IMG/VR virus record: IMGVR_UViG_3300042879_001150
Coordinates: 1-30,705 of that record
DNA from: a virus
Reading direction: 5' to 3' (one strand)
DNA: 30,705 nt
Shown here: positions 6,410 through 14,364 of the stretch, piece by piece
Layout: each line of letters begins with the position of its first letter
Position numbering within the stretch: position 1 is the stretch's first letter
Program-made: the position numbers and the translations under genes
The notes under the pieces: model-generated
Database searches by the model: none
What the model saw: only the letters and a program-made list of their open reading frames with translations
Told to the model about the DNA's origin: nothing

Positions 6410-6781
6410 ATGAAACTTAAAGATCGAAACAGAGCGCCTGTGGGCGGGTTCAAGTATCGTTATACGATACATCGCTTCAATCTAGACTTCCCCGCCACAG
6501 TCTACGGGGATTCGTGGACCCGTCTCATAGCGAATATTAAAAAGGACATGGTTAGCAACGCGCATCCTGTTCCCAATGATCTTGAGTATCAGGTGGAACA
6601 ACAAATCTGTGCGAGCCAACCCGCCGACCGATGCTGGCAACAAAGCGGTGATGTTACCGCAAATCTTATCCACGGCGCAGCTAGACTCATCGACAGTATC
6701 GCAGGGACAAGGCTGGAGAAGAAGGCAAAGGGATGTCTGTCTTGCGGGAAGCGCAGGGAAAAGATGAACAAAATTCTTTGA
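6410..6781 (+). CDS. Unknown 123-aa protein divergent from terL
   Basis: I do not recognise this family. The product is basic and begins MKLKDRNRAPVGGFKYRYTI, then has an aromatic, probably alpha/beta region (RFNLDFPATVYGDSWTRL). A Cys/Gln-rich stretch (QQICASQPADRCWQ) follows, and it ends in a CxxC segment rich in Lys and Arg (CLSCGKRREKMNKIL), which could bind zinc or nucleic acid. It starts 38 bp from the divergent terL start. The position between terL and portal is where a small terminase could lie, but neither length nor motifs establish this. It contains a variant palindrome with a 5-bp centre at 6454-6470. Its TGA is part of the TTGACG box of the portal promoter. Confidence 0.65.
   Translation: MKLKDRNRAPVGGFKYRYTIHRFNLDFPATVYGDSWTRLIANIKKDMVSNAHPVPNDLEYQVEQQICASQPADRCWQQSGDVTANLIHGAARLIDSIAGTRLEKKAKGCLSCGKRREKMNKIL
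6454..6470. repeat. Variant palindrome with 5-bp spacer
   Basis: GTATCGTTATACGATAC is a perfect 7-bp inverted repeat around TAT. The half-sites are those of the dispersed palindrome (TATCG and CGATA) but with five rather than four bases between them. It lies 44 bp inside the 6410 gene. Confidence 0.4.
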
Positions 6782-6806
6782 CGGAATGACTATCGTTAAC
6801 GATAAT
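6778..6806 (+). promoter_or_regulatory. Promoter of the portal gene, overlapped by the palindrome
   Basis: TTGACG (6778-6783), a 17-bp spacer and GATAAT (6801-6806) form a near-consensus sigma70 promoter. The palindrome at 6790-6805 covers most of the spacer and the -10 box, so a bound protein would exclude polymerase. The expected start is about 1-2 bases before the portal ATG at 6815. Confidence 0.5.
6790..6805. promoter_or_regulatory. Dispersed palindrome, site 5, before portal
   Basis: CTATCGTTAACGATAA, ending 9 bp before the portal ATG and overlapping its predicted -10 box. Confidence 0.75.
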
Positions 6807-6814
6807 ACCGAACT

Positions 6815-9325
6815 ATGATCGACGCTGGCTCTGATAATTTTACGCTCGCAACTCTTGGTCCCGATGGGGAAGTGCCAGCAACGAGGATAGGTTCAGCGAA
6901 CGTCGCTTGGAATATTGCCGATCAGCTAGCTAGAGATAACGTGGGTCGCGAGCAAAAGCGCATCCGAATCTTCAAGCAATACAATCGGTTTCCGCCGACC
7001 GAGTATAGCAAGCTCGCGCAGAAGACACTTCCTTTTAGCTCCAACGTGTGTTGGGGCCAGCTAGAATTTATTGTAAACAACCAGAAGTCTTCATATTATG
7101 ACGTCATTACAGAACGCCAAGCGTGTGCGGAAATCAAAACCAAATTCGGGAACGAAAGGGAAAGACTCGTTCACTCGGAAAACATCACGAAAGCGTTCGA
7201 CCACGCAATCCGCGAATGGCCCGGTTACCTTTATAATAAAGAGCAAGACATCACGTCGATGCTGCTATACGGAAAAGGAATCGGTATGTGGACAAGCCCG
7301 CTTGGGTGGATGCCAGAAGCCGTGCCGCTTTCCGACCTGCTTTTTCCATCAAATACGAAAGTGGACTTCTCTAATCTGGAAGAGTTTGTGCGGCGAGTTC
7401 GACTCACCCCCTACCAACTCTACAAGGTCATCAAGAATCGGGAAGCCGCCGAAGCACTTGGGTGGAATGTTGATGCAGTCATAGATGCGATTAGGTTCCA
7501 GAGGAGCTTCCTTGAGACCAACAAAACCCGCGAAGAATTCTACCGCACGATCAGCGAGGCTAGCTTCAACTGGAACCTCTCGGTCAACCAGACTATCGAC
7601 CTCTACGAGATTTACTGGCAGGAGTTCGACGGCAAGATCAGCAAGGCAGTCGTGTTGCAAGACTACACACCGATTGTCAGCAATATCAAAAGCAAGTTGC
7701 GCGGAGCGGAGAAGATCACCGATGCCGAAGTCCGCGACCAGCATGGGTTCATGCAACTCAACATCGGGTTGTTCGATAGCTGGGATCAGATTCTCTACAT
7801 GGTTACAGACTCAGTTGGGTCGGGACTCTTCCACGACATCAAGAGCCAAGCGGAGGCGTGTTTCGTTGCGTGTCGCCAGTATGACTTCACGATGAATAGC
7901 CTTGTCGATGCGGTGCGGCTCAACTCCATGCTACTCTTGGAAGGCCAAGCCCCCGATGCTACTAAGACGCTCAAGCAGATGGAATGGCTCCCAATGAGCA
8001 TCATGCCAGACGGGGCCAAGTTCAGCCAGAACCGTATTACCCTGCCCGTCCAAGAGAGCATGGCATTCATGCAATTCTACATGGGCGATCTCTATCGCGG
8101 GATGGGGCAGTATCGCATCAACGCTCCCACCAGCGGAGGAGCGCAACGCACCCGAGGAGAAGCAGAGTTGGATGCCGCCGAGTCCGCCAAGCTATCTGGC
8201 ACACAAATTAGACGGTTCAACGAGTGCGAAACGCTATACTTCCGCGAACTCTACCGACGCTTTGTTTCAGCTACTCGCAATGATGATGGGTATCAGTATG
8301 TCAAACGATTCTACGAAATTCTTGAGGAGCTTGGAACGCCGAAGGAGGCTGCTTCCTTTAAGAACATCACCTCAATCCGAAGCAATCTCATCAACGGGGC
8401 GGGAAGCCCGAGCTTCAAGCTCATTACTGCGGAGAGGCTGGTCAACCTTACGAGCATTACTCCCGCGAACGAAGGGCAGGAAAATGCAGTCAAAGACGCC
8501 ATCGCCGCGCTAGCAGGCCGAGATAACGTGGAGCGGTATCGCAACACCAAGGTAGCGAAGATTGACGATACAGATCGTATCATCGGTTTCGAGAACGCAG
8601 GCATGACCGATGTGTTCGTCAACCCGCAGAACTTCCCTGTACTGCCCACCGATCCTCATATAGAACACGCGACTGGTCACTTCAACGACCTCATGTTGCA
8701 GATTCAGACCAACATGCAAGCGATCCAGATGGGTCAGCCCGATGTCAACGAGCTTGCCAAGGCAGTTCGCTCCATCCAGTTCAAGGGTGGGCACATCATG
8801 GCGCACGTCGAATTCATCGCCAAGGACGAAGGCAAAAAAGATTTCCTCAAGCAGTTCATGCAAGGAATGGGCGAAGCGGGCAAGATGGGCGACCAAATCG
8901 CGCAGGTCTACCAAGAGATGGTGCAAGCCCAGCAGCAACAAGGTGGTCAAGGTATGAGCGAAGAGGACATCAAGCTCCAATACCTCGCAGCCAAGTCTGG
9001 TATCGAGATCGACACCAAGCAGAAGCTCGCCGACATCTCCATTGGCAAGGCTTCGATCAGCCACGCTCAACGCACCGAGCAACGCGAGAAGCAAGGCATC
9101 ACACAACTCGCCTTGCAGAAAGCCAAAGCCCGCGCCGAGATTCAGAAGCAGATGGCAAAGGCAAAGCCCATGCAACAGGCTCCAGAAATGGAAGAAGAAG
9201 AGGAAGAGATCGAAGTCGAGGAAGAAGAGACTCCAGAAGAGGAAGCGCAAGAAGAACTTATGGAGGAACAGATGGAGCAGAATACCCGAGCGGGAATGCA
9301 GAACACAACACAACCAACTGAATGA
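6815..9325 (+). CDS. Portal (head-tail connector) protein
   Basis: The 836-aa portal forms the dodecameric ring at one capsid vertex through which DNA enters and leaves. The assignment rests on length, position directly before scaffold and capsid genes, and family-like features. These are an N-terminal helical region with the surface-exposed PPTEYSKLAQKTLPFSSNVC segment, a central GKGIGMWTSP region, and a long helical C-terminus with Gln-rich segments. The C-terminus (about 785-836) is a highly acidic Glu-rich tail, which may interact with scaffold or terminase. It is larger than T7-type portals (about 540 aa) and closer to P22-type ones (about 725 aa). The start lies just after a promoter and palindrome, and its stop overlaps the next ATG (ATGA). 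No Shine-Dalgarno is visible. Confidence 0.85.
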   Translation: MIDAGSDNFTLATLGPDGEVPATRIGSANVAWNIADQLARDNVGREQKRIRIFKQYNRFPPTEYSKLAQKTLPFSSNVCWGQLEFIVNNQKSSYYDVITERQACAEIKTKFGNERERLVHSENITKAFDHAIREWPGYLYNKEQDITSMLLYGKGIGMWTSPLGWMPEAVPLSDLLFPSNTKVDFSNLEEFVRRVRLTPYQLYKVIKNREAAEALGWNVDAVIDAIRFQRSFLETNKTREEFYRTISEASFNWNLSVNQTIDLYEIYWQEFDGKISKAVVLQDYTPIVSNIKSKLRGAEKITDAEVRDQHGFMQLNIGLFDSWDQILYMVTDSVGSGLFHDIKSQAEACFVACRQYDFTMNSLVDAVRLNSMLLLEGQAPDATKTLKQMEWLPMSIMPDGAKFSQNRITLPVQESMAFMQFYMGDLYRGMGQYRINAPTSGGAQRTRGEAELDAAESAKLSGTQIRRFNECETLYFRELYRRFVSATRNDDGYQYVKRFYEILEELGTPKEAASFKNITSIRSNLINGAGSPSFKLITAERLVNLTSITPANEGQENAVKDAIAALAGRDNVERYRNTKVAKIDDTDRIIGFENAGMTDVFVNPQNFPVLPTDPHIEHATGHFNDLMLQIQTNMQAIQMGQPDVNELAKAVRSIQFKGGHIMAHVEFIAKDEGKKDFLKQFMQGMGEAGKMGDQIAQVYQEMVQAQQQQGGQGMSEEDIKLQYLAAKSGIEIDTKQKLADISIGKASISHAQRTEQREKQGITQLALQKAKARAEIQKQMAKAKPMQQAPEMEEEEEEIEVEEEETPEEEAQEELMEEQMEQNTRAGMQNTTQPTE

Positions 9326-9567
9326 TAGACTCAAATAAACTCAAGAGTCTTTGTGGATCAATAGCTAACCACGAAGACTGGAACGCGCTACAAGCCTACT
9401 TGTTACTGACAGCCCAGCCCTCTTCGGGTATAGAGGCTGTGAGGCATATCTTAAACTCAATTAGCTCACTCGGAGAAGATGTGCCTAAACAGTTTAAGAA
9501 AACCAAGCAAGGCGTCACCCAAGTGGCGATTGACCCGAACGAAGACCCTGACCTTAAAGAATTATGA
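9322..9567 (+). CDS. Unknown 81-aa protein between portal and scaffold
   Basis: I do not recognise this family. The small product has a helical N-terminal part (LKSLCGSIANHEDWNALQAY and a following LLLTAQ), a second helix (GIEAVRHILNSISSLGE) and an acidic end (DPNEDPDLKEL). No membrane or catalytic motif is seen. The ATG overlaps the portal stop and its own TGA overlaps the scaffold ATG, so the three genes are translationally coupled. Small proteins in this position are sometimes head-assembly factors or connector accessories, but nothing in the sequence proves that. Confidence 0.75.
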   Translation: MIDSNKLKSLCGSIANHEDWNALQAYLLLTAQPSSGIEAVRHILNSISSLGEDVPKQFKKTKQGVTQVAIDPNEDPDLKEL

Positions 9568-10856
9568 GCGACACCAACAACGAAACAGCGGAGATCATTA
9601 ACGATCTCAAAGCCAAAGCAAGCATCCCGATCAAGGGAAACACGGCAGACTTCCTTGCGAAGTTCACGCAAAAGCAAACCGACGAAGGTAAGCCTAGCGC
9701 GGATAACATCAACGATCCTATGTTGGGTCGCCAGCAAGAGGAGGTATCAAATGATACTGAGGAAGAAATTATCGGTAACGATAACGAAGAGAAGAAGCCC
9801 TTGATCAGCGTTGAAAAGAAAAAGCCGGGTTTCGTGCAGAAACAGATTGAGGAGAACAAACGCCTCAAGGAAGAGTTGGAAAAGTTCAAGACTGACGAAG
9901 TTCCTAAGTATACCCAGAAGATTGCCGAGCTTGAGCAACTGGTAAAGAACAGCCAGACCACGGCGGAAGCCAACCACTACCAAGAGCAGCTTAATAAAGC
10001 CAACGAGGCTAAAGTTGAATTAGAGTCCCAGCTATCAAAGGAAATCGCAGACCTTAAGAGTAAGGTGGAGTTCTACGACATCACGGCTAGCGAAGACTTT
10101 CAGCGCACCTATGTTGCTCCCATCCAAGAAAGCTACAATGAAGCTAAGAAGATTCTTGGGAATGACCAGCAACTCCAAGCATTGTTCGGAAGGGCGATTG
10201 CAGCGAACGCGGCGGCATACAACCACACCAACGAAGCAGATAGACAGCAATCATTTCAAGAACGAGATGAAGCATTGGATGAATTGACCAACCAACTTAA
10301 TACTTTCAAGCAGGTCCGTTTCGCCGACCAGTTGAACAGCTATCTCAAAGCGATTGATAACCACGCTAACGCCCTCTACAACTACCAAGCCACCAAGCAG
10401 GAAATCTCCCGCAAGGCGAAAGAGAAAGAGCTAAAAACTCGCACAGAGTTCTTGAGCACATGGCGCAACAGCTACAAGGAGCAAGCGCAAGCGGTGGAGA
10501 GCGAGATTCAGATCACCGAAGACATCGCCGAATATATGAAAGAGAAAGGCATCAAGTTCGATACTAGCCGAGATGATGCCATCGCCCTCGCCGCTACTCA
10601 ACAAAGTGACGAGGTAGCCAGCGTGGATGAGATGAATCGTCTTATCAATCAGGGCCGCAGTTATAAAAAACTACAGGCACTTGTAAAAGCGCAGGCAGAG
10701 ATGTTGAAAGAAAAAGACGATTATATCAACAAGCTCAAGGGTGCATCTAAGACCACCTCGGCTCCCGCCACCACAGAGACCAAGCAACGAGTGAGCATCC
10801 CAGAAGGTTTGGCTGCAAAGCTGGCTAAGTTCGGACCACGGTTGGCTACTGTCTGA
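9564..10856 (+). CDS. Scaffolding-like protein
   Basis: This 430-aa, very charged and helix-rich protein contains long predicted coiled coils, notably at about 85-175 (KQIEENKRLKEELEKFKTDE, then KIAELEQLVKNSQTTAEANH, then KVELESQLSKEIADLKSKV). It has a low-complexity acidic N-terminus and a basic Pro/Thr-containing C-terminus ending in IPEGLAAKLAKFGPRL, a likely capsid-binding tail. Its position between portal and the putative capsid gene matches a scaffold that directs procapsid assembly and is later lost. It is coupled to the previous gene by ATGA. A dispersed palindrome lies inside the gene at 9769-9784. A strong terminator follows the stop. The role is inferred from architecture and synteny. 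Confidence 0.8.
   Translation: MSDTNNETAEIINDLKAKASIPIKGNTADFLAKFTQKQTDEGKPSADNINDPMLGRQQEEVSNDTEEEIIGNDNEEKKPLISVEKKKPGFVQKQIEENKRLKEELEKFKTDEVPKYTQKIAELEQLVKNSQTTAEANHYQEQLNKANEAKVELESQLSKEIADLKSKVEFYDITASEDFQRTYVAPIQESYNEAKKILGNDQQLQALFGRAIAANAAAYNHTNEADRQQSFQERDEALDELTNQLNTFKQVRFADQLNSYLKAIDNHANALYNYQATKQEISRKAKEKELKTRTEFLSTWRNSYKEQAQAVESEIQITEDIAEYMKEKGIKFDTSRDDAIALAATQQSDEVASVDEMNRLINQGRSYKKLQALVKAQAEMLKEKDDYINKLKGASKTTSAPATTETKQRVSIPEGLAAKLAKFGPRLATV
9769..9784. promoter_or_regulatory. Dispersed palindrome, site 6, inside the scaffold gene
   Basis: TTATCGGTAACGATAA, identical to sites 1 and 2. It is read as Ile-Ile-Gly-Asn-Asp-Asn. A weaker inverted repeat, GTATCAAATGATAC, lies just upstream at 9744-9757. 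Confidence 0.6.
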
Positions 10857-10874
10857 TTCCCATCCCACACCATG

Positions 10875-10910
10875 AAAGGGGAGGAGTGTAAAAGCTCCTC
10901 CTCTTTTTTT
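10875..10910 (+). terminator. Rho-independent terminator after the scaffold gene
   Basis: A GGGGAGGAG stem (10878-10886) pairs with CTCCTCCTC (10895-10903), with one G-T pair and an 8-base loop. It is followed by a run of seven T (10904-10910). The upstream AAA can extend the stem into the T tract. It separates the portal-scaffold unit from the capsid gene. Confidence 0.9.
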
Positions 10911-11167
10911 GTAAAAAAACATTTGACAGCATTTGCGTGAGGATTAAGTTGCGAGCATAGGGATATCCGAAAGCGCGAGCAATTAGGGATTCAGTCGCAT
11001 CCTGACTGGCGAGTAACAGCACTCGCATGAAAAGCTGTTTCCGGACTGGGCGCAAGCCAAAGAGGGGTAGAATCCGGCCTCAGAGAACCAAGCACTCGCT
11101 TGGCGGTCCTCTGGGTTGCCACGCGGGTTTAACAAAACCAAAAATTAAACCTAACTAAATCAATCAT
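10911..11167 (+). ncRNA. Structured leader of the major capsid gene, candidate RNA element
   Basis: This 257-bp non-coding stretch lies between the terminator and the capsid ATG. It contains several perfect hairpins: CAGTC/GACTG (10992-11008), GCGAGT/ACTCGC (11009-11026), CCGGA/TCCGG enclosing a GGC-GCAA-GCC hairpin (11041-11077), and CCAAGC-ACTC-GCTTGG (11088-11103) inside CAGAG/CTCTG (11081-11113). The loop AACAGC of the second hairpin is complementary to GCTGTT at 11034-11039, allowing a pseudoknot. The last 40 bases are A-rich and unstructured. A TTGACA at 10923-10928 could be a -35 box, but no good -10 is seen. It may control capsid translation or mRNA stability. I do not recognise a known family. 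Confidence 0.55.
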
Positions 11168-12565
11168 ATGTCACAAATCATCTTCAATTCCTGTGAAGAG
11201 ATCGACAGCTTTTTCCGCGAAGGTCGTGAGTATTTCAACGATCTCTATGTGAAGAAGCTCGTCACTAACAGCGTTTATTTCCAACGCTTCGAAGAGCAGC
11301 CTTGGCCGCTCAATCACACCACCGAGCAAAAAGCCTTCCGCTTTGGCCGTGGGTTCTACGATCCCTGCACCCCCTTCAACAAGATCACGGACACCTACTG
11401 CGAAACCGATAGCTGCGCTACGAACAGCACCCTCATCCAACGCCCCGGCACCGAGAGCTACACTTTCGAGCTTCTGCGTAAAGAGATGCATACCGACTGG
11501 ATTTGCGTGGAGAGCCTTCTCTATCGCTTGTTCCCAGCCGAAGAGATTCTTCAGTTCGAGGAGTCCAACGCCCGCATCACCAAGAACGTCCATGAAGAGT
11601 TCCTTCGTGCGAACTACATTGGTCAAGCTGGCCACAAATGGGTTGGTCTTACCACCGATGACGGAACCTACTGCGGTCTCCTTGACGATCAAGCGTGGTT
11701 CATCCCGCAGCACAGCGAAGGCTCTACTGCTGGTTACGACCTCTGCCAAGTTAAAGTGAAGGTTGCACCCGCCGATCTCGTTAAGATCGCCTACCTCTCG
11801 CTCGACATGTTGGATGACGCTCTTATCGAGCTTCAGAACGAAGACGATGCCTTCCGCCTCGACATCAACGAAGCAACTGGCATGCAGCTTCTCGACATTG
11901 TTATCCCTGATCCTCGCGTGGGCCGCGCCCTTTACTTCCAAGCGAAGCGCAACAACGGCTACTGGGATGCCAACACCGACTTCGACGCCCGCCTCTCCAG
12001 CCTCAAGCTCGGAGTCAACCGCGTCATCGGCGACTACGCCTTCGGGTATGACATCAATGCGGCTCGTTTCAACGCGTCTCCTGATCAACCCGCTGGTCCC
12101 TTCAGCCCGTCCGACCCCGACACTTGGGCCGTGCTTGTGCGCGTTCCTCGCTACGTCAAAGTTGTGCAGGAGAACGGTTGCTCGTATGTCCCGAACAAGG
12201 ACTACCAGAACGCCGACTTCGCCATCTCTGTCGCTATGGTCAACAAAGCCATGGTCAAATGGACAATGCCTTCCGCTACTGGATACGGCAAAGCCCAGCA
12301 GATGGCCCAGAACTACGCTGGTGACTGGGAGTGGAAGAACCCCGATTGGGAGTGCAACCGCTGGCGCAAGATGGGCTACTATCAGGCCCAATTCCGCCTC
12401 GCCGCGCAGGTTAAAGACCCGACCCTGATCCACGTCTTCCTGCATCGTCTGCCCCGCACCAAGAACCTCTACGGTTCCTGCTGCCCGCTGAACGAATACA
12501 CCCCGCCTGTCGATCCTACGGATTGCTACAACTGCGAAGGTGTTGGTGACATCCCCGGCGCTTAA
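11168..12565 (+). CDS. Major capsid protein
   Basis: The 465-aa protein is the likely main shell protein. Evidence is position right after scaffold, its own terminator-isolated unit with a structured leader, and the most biased codon use in the window (almost all C-ending: AAC, TTC, CTC, ATC), as expected for the most abundant phage protein. It has no signal peptide, and its alternating alpha/beta pattern fits an HK97-type fold, but no motif proves it. It is unusually rich in Cys (13), including SCC and CYNC near the C-terminus. The start has no Shine-Dalgarno. A long antisense open frame on the other strand is a codon-bias shadow. A strong hairpin follows the stop. Confidence 0.82.
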   Translation: MSQIIFNSCEEIDSFFREGREYFNDLYVKKLVTNSVYFQRFEEQPWPLNHTTEQKAFRFGRGFYDPCTPFNKITDTYCETDSCATNSTLIQRPGTESYTFELLRKEMHTDWICVESLLYRLFPAEEILQFEESNARITKNVHEEFLRANYIGQAGHKWVGLTTDDGTYCGLLDDQAWFIPQHSEGSTAGYDLCQVKVKVAPADLVKIAYLSLDMLDDALIELQNEDDAFRLDINEATGMQLLDIVIPDPRVGRALYFQAKRNNGYWDANTDFDARLSSLKLGVNRVIGDYAFGYDINAARFNASPDQPAGPFSPSDPDTWAVLVRVPRYVKVVQENGCSYVPNKDYQNADFAISVAMVNKAMVKWTMPSATGYGKAQQMAQNYAGDWEWKNPDWECNRWRKMGYYQAQFRLAAQVKDPTLIHVFLHRLPRTKNLYGSCCPLNEYTPPVDPTDCYNCEGVGDIPGA

Positions 12566-12580
12566 GCCAAACGCTCCAAA

Positions 12581-12608
12581 GGAGGAGTCGGGACACCCCG
12601 GCTCCTCC
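12581..12608 (+). other. Strong hairpin without T-tract after the capsid gene
   Basis: GGAGGAGTCGGG (12581-12592) pairs with CCCGGCTCCTCC (12597-12608) across an ACAC loop: 12 pairs with one G-T. No T-run follows, so complete termination is unlikely. It more likely protects the capsid mRNA 3' end or partly attenuates transcription into the fibre genes. Confidence 0.65.
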
Positions 12609-12634
12609 AAGCGGGGCAAACCAGAATAAAATCT

Positions 12635-12919
12635 ATGGCTTGTTTCACCGATCTGCCCTACTCAAACTGGAGCTATCAATTGCTCCAAACCCTCTATGCA
12701 GCGGCAGGAGAAAACGCAGTCACGGTTTCCTTGGGATGCTACCAAGCAATGCCCAGAGCAAACCAGATGTATCAGTTCTATGTGAACTTACATTATATCG
12801 GCGGCTCCATACAACCAATTTCAGAAAACTGCTATGTCCAAATGACCGAGGATATGCAATGGTATCATTTGAACGAGGCATTAGAGTATTCCTACAACCC
12901 CGTTTACCCACCAATTTAA
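12635..12919 (+). CDS. Small fibre-region protein, unknown
   Basis: This 94-aa protein is not a family I recognise. It begins MACFTDLPYSNWSYQLLQTL, followed by YAAAGENAVTV, and is rich in Tyr, Asn and Gln with likely beta strands (NQMYQFYVNLHYIGGSIQ). The early Cys and the short helical segment resemble the N-terminal regions of the neighbouring fibre proteins, so it may be a short fibre-base or adaptor protein. The gene lies between the capsid hairpin and a dispersed palindrome that begins two bases after its stop codon. The start has a CT-ATG context without Shine-Dalgarno. Confidence 0.65.
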   Translation: MACFTDLPYSNWSYQLLQTLYAAAGENAVTVSLGCYQAMPRANQMYQFYVNLHYIGGSIQPISENCYVQMTEDMQWYHLNEALEYSYNPVYPPI

Positions 12920-12920
12920 A

Positions 12921-12936
12921 TTATCGGAACCGATAA
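12921..12936. promoter_or_regulatory. Dispersed palindrome, site 7, before the first collagen-like gene
   Basis: TTATCGGAACCGATAA, one base after the previous stop (12919) and four bases before the next ATG (12941). Confidence 0.75.
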
Positions 12937-12940
12937 AACC

Positions 12941-14362
12941 ATGAACTGCTCCTGTTTTACAAATCAAACGCCAGAACAGCAACGCTATTCCATCTACAGC
13001 ACATTGATGGACGCTGCGTTGCAAGAAAAAATCTCCGCAAGTTGCTTTGTCGTATTAAGCGAATCAGAGCAAGTCTGCCTTATAAACGATGCTCTAAACA
13101 AAGTATTTGAATTTGGAAACTTTGGCGGAGAAGGATTGCCCGGACTACCCGGCCCAGAAGGAGATCAAGGCCCTACCGGCCCTCCGGGGCCTCCGGGGAA
13201 TGACGGAGAACAAGGGATACAGGGTGAAATAGGTATTCCGGGACCGCAAGGAGGCGTTGGACCGGGCATTGATTTCCAAGGAACAGTTGCTAATCCAGCA
13301 GCACTCCCTACCCCATCCACGCAAGGTTTTGCCTATTTCGTTACAAGCACAAGCTCAATCTGGATTTACAATGCAGCAGGAGTATGGGTTAATGGTGGCG
13401 TCATTCAAGGACCACCCGGCATTGAAGGTCCAGAAGGGGACCAAGGCCCTCCCGGCCCCCCCGGCCCTACCGGCCCTCCGGGTCCTCCCGGCCCTCCCGG
13501 AACTCCCGGAGCTACTGGGCCAGCAGGCGAAGGCTTCTCTGCTGCAAACATTGTAATCGCAAGGCGCGGAGATAACTTAATTACAAAGTATGCTGAAGCA
13601 GTTGCGTTGGTCCCAGCCCCATCAGTTACAAATCGCTGCTTCCTAATCATTCTGCCCGGAGAATACACAATCGGCTCAACGCTGAATGTGAACACAGATT
13701 TCGTAGATGTGATCTGCATGGAAGATCAAGAAAACACGCAGTATGCAATCATCAATGGAAGCATCAATGTTACTGCGACTAATGTAAAAGTCTCTGGCCT
13801 TAATGTAACTGGATCACTCAATTGCAGCGGTGCGGCAACACAAATTTTCGCCAACTGCAAGGCGGGAGCGAATAGCTTTGGATATTCTACATCTGCACTA
13901 ACAGTAAACAGCAAGTTCATCAATTGCACGGCAGGCAATAACAGTTTTGGTTCCTCAACCAATACGATTGCCACGACGAGCGCAGAGTTTACCAACTGCA
14001 CTAGCGGGACGAATAGTTTCGGATACGGAACGAGCGGAACGGTTGCCGGAACATTCACAAACTGCACGGCAGGCGTGAACAGTTTCGGTCATGGAACTAG
14101 CGGAGTCATTACTGCAAGCGGAACATTCCGCGACTGCACAAGCGGAACCGCCAGCTTTGGTGGATCGACCAATGGTGTTGCAAGTGGATCGTTCTACGAT
14201 TGCACCGGAGGTGAATATAGCTTCGGTGGAAATACTGGAGGCTCACTCACAGGTTTAGTCGCGTGGTGCAAAACCACTACTGGGGGATACGCGAACCAGA
14301 CTGGCGCAGGTCGGGTCCGTATGTCCTTGGATGCTACTAATACAATCATAAACATTCCTTAA
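12941..14362 (+). CDS. Collagen-like fibre protein 1
   Basis: This is a 473-aa trimeric fibre candidate. Domains in order: a Cys-containing N-terminal region ([14 protein letters not shown], about 1-62); a Gly-X-Y collagen segment at 65-109; a small globular insert ([20 protein letters not shown] and following, about 111-155); a second Gly-X-Y segment at 157-198; a linker with [20 protein letters not shown]; then six repeats of about 20-24 residues with a Cys and SFG (NCTAGxNSFG type, about 300-450), which suggest a beta-solenoid receptor-binding tip. It ends with [16 protein letters not shown]. The collagen helix would give a stiff trimeric stalk. It is a paralogue of the next gene, which starts two bases downstream. 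The palindrome just before its ATG may regulate both. Confidence 0.85.
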   Translation: MNCSCFTNQTPEQQRYSIYSTLMDAALQEKISASCFVVLSESEQVCLINDALNKVFEFGNFGGEGLPGLPGPEGDQGPTGPPGPPGNDGEQGIQGEIGIPGPQGGVGPGIDFQGTVANPAALPTPSTQGFAYFVTSTSSIWIYNAAGVWVNGGVIQGPPGIEGPEGDQGPPGPPGPTGPPGPPGPPGTPGATGPAGEGFSAANIVIARRGDNLITKYAEAVALVPAPSVTNRCFLIILPGEYTIGSTLNVNTDFVDVICMEDQENTQYAIINGSINVTATNVKVSGLNVTGSLNCSGAATQIFANCKAGANSFGYSTSALTVNSKFINCTAGNNSFGSSTNTIATTSAEFTNCTSGTNSFGYGTSGTVAGTFTNCTAGVNSFGHGTSGVITASGTFRDCTSGTASFGGSTNGVASGSFYDCTGGEYSFGGNTGGSLTGLVAWCKTTTGGYANQTGAGRVRMSLDATNTIINIP

Positions 14363-14364
14363 AA

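Noticed and set aside
8510-9334. A 274-aa antisense frame with Leu/Phe-rich, membrane-like sequence
   Set aside because: It is the complement of the Glu/Gln/Lys-rich portal C-terminus, which yields Leu/Phe codons on the other strand.
10911-11167. tRNA, hammerhead ribozyme or group I intron in the capsid leader
   Set aside because: No cloverleaf with anticodon and T-loop, no CUGAUGA-type core with GAAA, and no intron core or open frame were found.
11171-12619. A 482-aa open frame antisense to the capsid gene
   Set aside because: It is a shadow of the strongly C-ending codon use of the capsid gene; its composition is Val/Leu/Glu-rich without motifs and it lacks a plausible start context.
13409-13534. 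Short tandem C/G-rich repeats that could be taken for a repeat array
   Set aside because: They are 9-bp Gly-X-Y codon repeats of the collagen-like stalk, without spacers; the window has no CRISPR array that I can see.
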